This document shows, piece by piece, positions 1-4,680 of a stretch of 6,399 nt of DNA (positions within the stretch are counted from its first letter, which is position 1; each line of letters opens with the position of its first letter). Made by a program: the position numbers and the translations under genes. The notes under the pieces were generated by a model, which was not told the DNA's origin, did not search any database, and was given only the letters and a program-made list of their open reading frames with translations. Source of the DNA: Lactobacillaceae bacterium (GTDB taxonomy: Bacteria; Bacillota; Bacilli; Lactobacillales; Lactobacillaceae); the NCBI GenBank assembly GCA_031261865.1, contig JAISIV010000040.1:1-6399 (forward strand), written 5' to 3'.

Positions 1-18
1 GACTAAAAGTCTTGTTAC

Positions 19-43
19 CCGCCCGCATAGCAGGCGGTTTTTT
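19..43 (+). terminator. Rho-independent terminator of an upstream plus-strand gene outside the window
   Basis: CCGCC (19-23) pairs with GGCGG (33-37). After a C/A mismatch, two more pairs (25-26 with 30-31) close a three-base loop. Six T residues (38-43) follow directly on the plus strand, while the other side has no T run, so it works in the plus direction. The gene or RNA it terminates must lie left of position 1 and cannot be identified here. Confidence 0.7.
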
Positions 44-44
44 G

Positions 45-73
45 TATCAACAAGTTGATACAGTCTTAAGACT
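45..73. repeat. Two adjacent short palindromes
   Basis: TATCAAC (45-51) and GTTGATA (54-60) form an inverted repeat with a 2-nt spacer. One base later, AGTCTTAAGACT (62-73) is a perfect 12-bp palindrome. They lie between the plus-strand terminator at 19-43 and the minus-strand terminator at 82-113, where no coding sequence or obvious promoter is present. Such short symmetric sites could bind a dimeric protein or be debris of older terminators. The sequence shows the symmetry only, so no function is assigned. Confidence 0.4.
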
Positions 74-80
74 TAATAAG

Positions 81-118
81 AAAAAGCACTAGAAAATATT
101 TCCTAGTGCTTTTATTTT
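81..118 (-). terminator. Terminator of the rnjB-TPR unit (possibly bidirectional)
   Basis: An 11-bp perfect stem pairs 82-92 with 103-113; its core is AGCACTAG with CTAGTGCT. Inner A/T pairs can continue past one mismatch. Read on the minus strand it starts 14 nt after the TAA stop (127-129) of the TPR gene and runs into a T-rich tract (TTTTTCTTATT). The plus strand also has T-rich sequence after the stem (TTTTATTTT), so it may stop transcription from both sides. Confidence 0.85.
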
Positions 119-126
119 GTCTGTAA

Positions 127-1032
127 TTACTTTATATCTTGCATTACTTCATCAACGATTTTTTGAACCTGAACAAAAATTTCATCGGGAGCATCAAGTA
201 CGTTTTCTTCTCCGCTGACCAAATCAATTATCATTCTTACCCACTTTTCTGGATCTTTGATCACGGATAATCGAGGGTAAATCACAGAGGCATACATGCG
301 GACGAATGAAATGACGATTTCTTTTTGACCATCGTCTAAATCAGATTCCTCTACAATTGCAGCCATTGTTTTAAATTTAGGTTGCAAAAGTAGTTCTTTT
401 TGTTTAGCGGGAACAACTTTATAAATTTTTTCGTTGATCCATTTATACTCAATCGACTCATCGACGTTTAGACGGACAAAAATCTCTAGAATAGTTGATT
501 TTAAAAGCGGATTTACAAATTGATCAAGTAGAGCGATTTGAGACGCATTCTTCCATTCTTTATATGGTAGATTCAAACCACTTTCAAATTTTTCTTCTTG
601 AGCATCAAGTCCACCGTCACCTAAATAAATTAGATTCCGCTGTAAACGTTTGATTAGCTCTTCGTTATTAAAACGAAAATCATTTTCAGCTTCTTCGATT
701 AGTTTGACAAGAACTTCACCTTGAAGGTCGTTTGAATTTTTTTGGACAAACTCTCTTGCAAATAAAAATTGTTGAACCTTTAAAGAAATATTGACAGCCA
801 GCGTAACTAACTCATAAGTCTCAGTATAGGCACCTGGCATGTCGGTAACCGTTTCAAAAGCTCTTTCAAATTGTTCATTGAAAAAATAAGCAGAAGTCAA
901 ATAGATATTCAACTCAGCAGTTGCTGTTTTTGAATACTGGTCTTCAAAAAGCTTAATCGCCTTTAAATATTGGCGGCTTTCTAATAAGTTTATTCCTTCT
1001 TTAATTGTGGATTCGTAATTTGGATCAAGCAT
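127..1032 (-). CDS. TPR (tetratricopeptide-like) protein of unknown function, downstream of RNase J2
   Basis: A 301-residue protein of predominantly helical, charged composition. It has no signal peptide or membrane segment, so it is probably cytoplasmic. The first ~100 residues read as two to three degenerate TPR units (about 9-38, 39-69, 70-98); NLLESRQYLKAIKLFEDQY is a typical TPR helix pair. The remaining ~200 residues are helical and acidic, with no motif or catalytic signature I recognise. TPR domains usually bind proteins, so an adaptor role is plausible but inferred. The ATG (1030-1032) lies inside the end of rnjB, and the shared 8 bases read ATGCTTGA. No clear Shine-Dalgarno sequence precedes it, so translation is probably coupled to rnjB. 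The coupling and shared terminator suggest a job related to RNase J2 or to ribosome/mRNA metabolism, which is unproven. Gene identity is secure; function is not. Confidence 0.85.
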   Translation of the reverse strand: MLDPNYESTIKEGINLLESRQYLKAIKLFEDQYSKTATAELNIYLTSAYFFNEQFERAFETVTDMPGAYTETYELVTLAVNISLKVQQFLFAREFVQKNSNDLQGEVLVKLIEEAENDFRFNNEELIKRLQRNLIYLGDGGLDAQEEKFESGLNLPYKEWKNASQIALLDQFVNPLLKSTILEIFVRLNVDESIEYKWINEKIYKVVPAKQKELLLQPKFKTMAAIVEESDLDDGQKEIVISFVRMYASVIYPRLSVIKDPEKWVRMIIDLVSGEENVLDAPDEIFVQVQKIVDEVMQDIK

Positions 1033-2917
1033 TATCTACTGGTGTATCTGTTTTTGGAGCATCGCTCGAAGTAGACTTTTTGGGTCTGAAAGTTCTAGGG
1101 CGACTAGGTTTTTTGTTTCGAGATGGACGGTTATTATTTTCAGTTTTTTGTGGACGAGTATCTTCTTTTTTGTTTTCAGCACTGTTGTCTGAACTCTTTT
1201 TACCATTAGTAGTTGATTTACCAGGGGTGCGACGATTCTGGTTCACCTCCATAACGATGGGCATAACTACCGGATGACGACCGGTCTCAGCAGCAATCAT
1301 AGTTGAAAGAACTTCTCGAACACCATTTTTCATGTCGTTCCAATCGAAATCCTTAGCATTATTTAAATACTTTTCGATTTGATCGACAGTTGCACGAGAA
1401 ATTTCATTGATTAATTCCCTGTCGTTTTGTACATAAATAAATCCACGTGTGGTGATTCGAGGGGCCGCAACAACTTGTTTTTTCTTTCGGTCTATAGTGG
1501 CGGCCGCAATAACAACACCATCTTCAGAAAGGATTTGACGATCTCTCAAGACCACATCTCCGATATCAGTGGTTCCAGAACCGTCAATCATTGAATCGGT
1601 GATTTCGAAGCTATCTTCCAAATGGAACTCCCCATCTTCGGTGTGATATTTATACTGATCACCCTTCATTGATAAGAAAATATTTTCCTTAGGAATTCCC
1701 ATTTCTTGACCCAAATAGTCTGCGGCACTCATAACACGATATTCTGCTGAAACTGGGAATAAAAACTTGGGTTTGAGCAAGTTAAGCATTAGTTGGAAAT
1801 CGGATTGTGAGGCGTGTCCACTAGAACGAATATGTTCTTTTAAGGTGATAACATCAGCCCCACGGCGGAACAACAAATCACGGACTTTTGCCATAATTCC
1901 TTCAGCGGCAACTGATGGAGTAGTCGCAATGAAAATAAGGTCATTTTCGCCAATTTGAACAAAACGATCATCACCGTTAGCCATTCTTCTCAAATTACGA
2001 ATTGGTTCACCCATTTTTCCAGCTTCAAGAATTACCAATTTGCCATCTTCGATTGAGCGGATGTTGTTAATTGATGTGAAAACATCTTTTTTATCAGCGG
2101 GCAAAGTAACCTTACCCATTTCAATAGCCAAGTTAACAGTTGCTTCAAGATCTTTACCAGAGAGAGCCACTTTGCGACCTGTTTGATGAGCTGAATTGAT
2201 AACTTCTTGGATTCGTTGGATATTACTTGCTACGGCGGCAACAATAATTCTCTTGCCACGATTTTCGTGGAACATTTGGAAAATATACTCATCAATTGCG
2301 GTTTCATTAACTGAAGCGGTTGGTACTTCAACTCCGTTAGCATCTACAAGGGCTGCAAGAACACCTTTGTCACCAATAGAAGTAAGACGAGAGAAATCCG
2401 TTTTATATACACCTTGAGCAGTGTTATCAAATTTGAAATCACCGGTGTAGACAACTTGTCCGTACTTAGTTTCCAAAACGATTCCAAGAGATTCTGGAAC
2501 CGAATGGGTGGTTTGGAAGAATGAAACTTTAACATCGCCAAAGTCAACTTTAGAGTCGGATTTAACGATGTGATAATCGTCGAATCCTTGCAAATCTTTA
2601 CGGCGATCTACGTTTTGTTTTGCAAGTGCTAAAGTGAACTCACTCCCAAAAACAGGCACTTTAATTTCTTTTAATAAAAATGGGAGTGCACCGATAGCGT
2701 CGGCATGACCATGAGTCAAAAAGATACCAACAATTTGATCAGCGTGGGCTTCCAAGTAAGTGATATCAGGAACCACTAAATCGACTCCCAATAAATCAGT
2801 TTCTGGATACTTCAAACCAGCATCCAAAATATAAATTTCGTCGTCTACTGTGACGGCGTACATGTTTTTACCATTTTCGCGGACCCCGCCAAATGGAATA
2901 ATGCTTAAATCTGTCAT
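1025..2917 (-). CDS. rnjB: Ribonuclease J2 (beta-CASP metallo-beta-lactamase RNase) with basic C-terminal extension
   Basis: A 630-residue RNase J family protein, which in Firmicutes takes part in mRNA decay and rRNA processing as a J1/J2 complex. The order is N-terminal beta-lactamase fold (D32, H69-G-H71-A-D73-A74, H138, GD160FKFD), beta-CASP insert (~210-365, with GEPIRNLRRMA and later SSGH368AS), closing lactamase segment (LKPKFLFPVSAEYR, 381-394), and a C-terminal domain ending near VMEV (~558). RNase J1 has HxHxDH and VHGEYR. Here the last histidine of the first motif is A74 and the histidine of the second is S390. These losses, with HGHADAIG, point to the J2 paralogue, a weak nuclease that partners J1. 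Residues ~559-630 are an extra low-complexity tail (about 19 K/R against 8 D/E, rich in N, P, S, T); B. subtilis J2 is about 555 residues. The ATG at 2915-2917 has GAGGT (2922-2926) 4 nt upstream. I found no convincing minus-strand promoter. The generic label RNase J is certain; the J2 assignment is strong. Confidence 0.93.
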   Translation of the reverse strand: MTDLSIIPFGGVRENGKNMYAVTVDDEIYILDAGLKYPETDLLGVDLVVPDITYLEAHADQIVGIFLTHGHADAIGALPFLLKEIKVPVFGSEFTLALAKQNVDRRKDLQGFDDYHIVKSDSKVDFGDVKVSFFQTTHSVPESLGIVLETKYGQVVYTGDFKFDNTAQGVYKTDFSRLTSIGDKGVLAALVDANGVEVPTASVNETAIDEYIFQMFHENRGKRIIVAAVASNIQRIQEVINSAHQTGRKVALSGKDLEATVNLAIEMGKVTLPADKKDVFTSINNIRSIEDGKLVILEAGKMGEPIRNLRRMANGDDRFVQIGENDLIFIATTPSVAAEGIMAKVRDLLFRRGADVITLKEHIRSSGHASQSDFQLMLNLLKPKFLFPVSAEYRVMSAADYLGQEMGIPKENIFLSMKGDQYKYHTEDGEFHLEDSFEITDSMIDGSGTTDIGDVVLRDRQILSEDGVVIAAATIDRKKKQVVAAPRITTRGFIYVQNDRELINEISRATVDQIEKYLNNAKDFDWNDMKNGVREVLSTMIAAETGRHPVVMPIVMEVNQNRRTPGKSTTNGKKSSDNSAENKKEDTRPQKTENNNRPSRNKKPSRPRTFRPKKSTSSDAPKTDTPVDNA

Positions 2918-2979
2918 ATATACCTCAATAAATTGATGGACGCGTAACCGTTAGTCCAAAAGAATTTCAATACGACTAT

Positions 2980-3007
2980 TTTACAATACTTGCGACTTTG
3001 ATATACT
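2980..3007 (+). promoter_or_regulatory. Sigma-A type promoter of rpsO-rpsT, extended -10
   Basis: TTTACA (2980-2985, five of six matches to TTGACA) is followed by a 16-nt spacer and TATACT (3002-3007, five of six matches). A TG dinucleotide at 2999-3000 gives the extended -10 form TGnTATACT. Transcription would start near 3013-3015, leaving a leader of about 93 nt before the S15 start codon. The strength fits a ribosomal protein operon. Confidence 0.75.
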
Positions 3008-3012
3008 AATAT

Positions 3013-3106
3013 TTGTCTGTTTTAGACAACCTATTGCTTTGTTCGCCGCGGATTTCACCATACGGCTTGCTAGGTTTTAGGAAATATAAAGAAAAGGTGA
3101 ATGAAT
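3013..3106 (+). promoter_or_regulatory. Structured rpsO 5' leader, candidate S15 autoregulatory element
   Basis: Three pairings are visible. A 5'-terminal hairpin pairs TTGTCT (3013-3018) with AGACAA (3024-3029). A longer element is closed by AACCTA (3028-3033) with TAGGTT (3071-3076). Inside it, GCCG (3045-3048) pairs with CGGC (3063-3066) around a 14-nt loop. That loop holds TTCACC (3054-3059), an exact complement of GGTGAA (3096-3101), which contains the Shine-Dalgarno core of rpsO, so a pseudoknot could mask ribosome binding. S15 is known to repress its own mRNA through leader structures in several bacteria, by a pseudoknot in E. coli. The pairings are seen; the S15 response is inferred. 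The first two bases of the closing stem overlap the end of the 5' hairpin, so those two helices compete slightly. Confidence 0.5.
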
Positions 3107-3376
3107 ATGGCTCTTACTCAAGAAGCAAAGAATCAAATCATCAAAGAATACGCTCGTCATGATGGCGATACTGGTTCTGTTGAAGTTCAAGTTGCAGTAT
3201 TAACTGCTGATATTAACCAGCTCAACCAACACATGAGTGAAAACAAACACGATTATCACTCACAACGTGGTTTGATGAAGAAGATTGGTCGTCGTCGTAA
3301 CTTACTCCGTTACCTACGTAATGAAGATGTTGCTCGTTACCGCGATTTGATCGCCCGTCTAGGTCTTCGTCGTTAA
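3107..3376 (+). CDS. rpsO: 30S ribosomal protein S15
   Basis: An 89-residue protein of the usual S15 length. S15 is a primary binder of the 16S rRNA central domain (the h20/h21/h22 junction) and helps assemble the platform. Family hallmarks are visible: the MALTQE start, DTGS (21-24) followed by VEVQ, HDYHSQRGL (48-56, the rRNA-contact segment), and GRRRNLLRYL (61-70). The segment usually read as HSRRGL is HSQRGL here, a conservative local variant. An ATG six bases earlier (3101) would add Met-Asn but leaves no gap after the AGGTGA ribosome site (3095-3100). The ATG at 3107 has a normal 6-nt spacing and gives the standard N-terminus, so I chose it. It is the first gene of a two-gene operon with rpsT, 21 nt downstream. 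Confidence 0.97.
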   Translation: MALTQEAKNQIIKEYARHDGDTGSVEVQVAVLTADINQLNQHMSENKHDYHSQRGLMKKIGRRRNLLRYLRNEDVARYRDLIARLGLRR

Positions 3377-3397
3377 TATTTAAAAAGGAGAAAATAC

Positions 3398-3652
3398 ATG
3401 CCAATTATTGAATCTTCAATCCAACGCGTTCGTAGTAACGAAGTTGCTCATGCACGTCGTCAACCTCAAAAGAGTGCTTATCGTGCTGCTGTAAAGAAGT
3501 TTGAAAAGGCTGCTGCTGCCGGAACTGCCGACCAAGCACTTTTACAAGTTACTTCTTCTGCAATTGATAAAGCCGAAACTAAAGGTTTGATCAAGAAGAA
3601 CAAAGCATCTCGCGACAAGTCACGTCTTGCAAAGTTACTTGCTTCAAAGTAA
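3398..3652 (+). CDS. rpsT: 30S ribosomal protein S20
   Basis: An 84-residue, highly basic protein of normal S20 length. S20 binds the 5' domain and helix 44 of 16S rRNA early in small-subunit assembly. Recognisable features are the N-terminal SSIQRVRSNE (matching the family's SAIKRxKxxE), QPQKSAYRAAVKKFEKA (about 23-39, the conserved helix), the alanine-rich middle, and the C-terminal KGLIKKNKASRDKSRLAKLL (about 62-81). The second helical half has the expected IDKAETKGLI segment. The strong AAGGAG site (3385-3390) sits 7 nt before ATG. The short gap from rpsO contains no hairpin, so the two are co-transcribed and would share any leader control. Transcription ends at the hairpin 12 nt after the stop. 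Glu at position 5, where many homologues have Lys, is a minor oddity. Confidence 0.96.
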   Translation: MPIIESSIQRVRSNEVAHARRQPQKSAYRAAVKKFEKAAAAGTADQALLQVTSSAIDKAETKGLIKKNKASRDKSRLAKLLASK

Positions 3653-3663
3653 TTCATATAACT

Positions 3664-3700
3664 AAAATAAGCCATCCGATAACGGATGGCTTATTTTTTT
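3664..3700 (+). terminator. Strong terminator of rpsO-rpsT, shared with the holA 3' end
   Basis: A perfect 15-bp stem pairs 3664-3678 with 3683-3697 around a four-base ATAA loop; the core is GCCATCCG with CGGATGGC. The downstream arm runs into T residues to 3700, ideal for the plus strand. The stem is A/T-rich at its base, so its minus-strand copy also ends in a T-rich tract and it could stop holA transcription. The holA stop (TAA, complement of 3691-3693) and both terminal lysine codons fall within the stem and T tract. Confidence 0.93.
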
Positions 3701-4680
3701 GCAATCAGTAATTGAAACATCAATTCTGGGTCCGTAGTAGTTGACTTTAGCTTGTAATCAATGTCTGCCAAATTTAAATACATATTGGACACATCCTCAA
3801 TACTTAATCCCCTAGTTGCTTCACCAACCTTTTGAACTCTAAAAGGATGTTTTTTTAATTCTTTAGCAACTGCATCATTACTAAGTCCGCTTGACATAAT
3901 TTGCAGCATCAGACGATACTGACTCAATAAAAGCGCATTAATCTGAATTGGTGAAGTCCCTAAATCTAATAAATTTTGATAGATTTTAATTGCCCTTTTT
4001 TGGTTATTCGACAAAATCGCATCTGCAAGTTGAAAACTTTCATCTTGAGGATTTGAATCAGTTAAATCAATGATGACTTGTTGGGTAATGGATTGAGTTT
4101 TCCCAAAAAGAATCAATTTTTCAAGATTTGAATCTAAAAGTCTCAGATCGTAACCAATCGTTTCTAAAAAGAATGTCAAATCGTCTCGCGATATTTCGAT
4201 CTTATTTCGTGTAAACGCACTTTGAGCCATTTTTGAGATGTCTTGAGGTTTTAACTCTTCGAAATCGACTTGAACAGATTGTTTTAAAAGTTGCTTAAAA
4301 GTTTTCTTCCTTTTATCAAGAGCGAGGCCGACTGAATTGATGATGAAATTATTTTCAAGATTAGGATTGTCTAGATATTCGAGAAAAGATTTTTGATTTT
4401 TATCATCTAGACTCCCCTTGGATGTGAGAAAAATTGGATTATTAACAATAATTACTTTGCTCGTTCCAAATAACGAAACTTCCTCTAATTGGACCAACAG
4501 TTCATCAAAAGAAGTCTTTGACAAATCCAGTATTTGAATACTCTCTTCTCTGTCGACCGGATCAAAAGTTGCCTTTATTTGATTGATTGTTTTTTCGACA
4601 AAATATGGCTCTGTGCCTTGAAATAAAGTAACTGGTGGTAATTGGTTTAAATAATTTTTTGTGAAGTCATTGATTTTCAT
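3691..4680 (-). CDS. holA: DNA polymerase III delta subunit (clamp loader)
   Basis: A 329-residue delta subunit (YqeN/HolA family, usually about 330-350 residues). It is the clamp-loader arm that opens the beta sliding clamp for loading at primer-template junctions. Family features: an N-terminal PPVTLFQGTEPYFVEKTI (15-32) with degenerate P-loop-like AAA+ geometry, SLFGTSKVIIVNN (69-81), LDSNLEKLILFG (182-193), SFQLADAI (215-222), PIQINALLLSQYRLMLQ (244-260), and HPFRVQK (278-284), typical of the collar domain. The start ATG overlaps the comEC stop by 14 nt (ATGAAAATCAATGA on the minus strand). I see no Shine-Dalgarno sequence upstream, so translation is probably coupled to comEC. The comEC-holA-(rpsT) order is common in Firmicutes. 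The final Lys-Lys codons and stop lie in the terminator hairpin shared with rpsT. Confidence 0.93.
   Translation of the reverse strand: MKINDFTKNYLNQLPPVTLFQGTEPYFVEKTINQIKATFDPVDREESIQILDLSKTSFDELLVQLEEVSLFGTSKVIIVNNPIFLTSKGSLDDKNQKSFLEYLDNPNLENNFIINSVGLALDKRKKTFKQLLKQSVQVDFEELKPQDISKMAQSAFTRNKIEISRDDLTFFLETIGYDLRLLDSNLEKLILFGKTQSITQQVIIDLTDSNPQDESFQLADAILSNNQKRAIKIYQNLLDLGTSPIQINALLLSQYRLMLQIMSSGLSNDAVAKELKKHPFRVQKVGEATRGLSIEDVSNMYLNLADIDYKLKSTTTDPELMFQLLIAKK

Noticed and set aside
1..11. GACT-AAA-AGTC mini-hairpin at the left edge
   Set aside because: Four pairs with a three-base loop is too weak, and the sequence is cut by the window edge.
1005..1277. Plus-strand open frame of 90 codons with a hydrophobic product
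   Set aside because: It is antisense to the rnjB C-terminal tail. Lys/Arg/Pro-rich codons read backwards give Phe/Leu/Gly-rich frames. I see no ribosome site or family resemblance.
1767..2547. Further short open frames inside rnjB on either strand (1767-1958, 2196-2417, 2344-2547)
   Set aside because: They are fully contained in a clear RNase J coding sequence and have no recognisable protein features.
2925..2957. Small inverted repeats in the rnjB leader (TCAAT/ATTGA at 2925-2936; GGAC/GTCC at 2938-2957)
   Set aside because: The first has a 2-nt loop and only A/T-rich pairs; the second needs a bulge. Both are within chance expectation for AT-rich DNA.
2918..3029. Minus-strand promoter for rnjB, e.g. 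TAAAAT at 2978-2983 or TTGTCT (3024-3029) as a -35
   Set aside because: No -35/-10 pair with acceptable match and spacing was found. The promoter must exist but cannot be placed by eye.
3101..3106. ATG at 3101 as the S15 start
   Set aside because: It directly abuts the AGGTGA site with no spacing and would add Met-Asn to a standard N-terminus. The ATG at 3107 fits better.
3222..3675. Minus-strand frames opposite rpsO and rpsT (3222-3404, 3478-3675)
   Set aside because: They are antisense shadows of highly conserved ribosomal protein genes, with no independent evidence.
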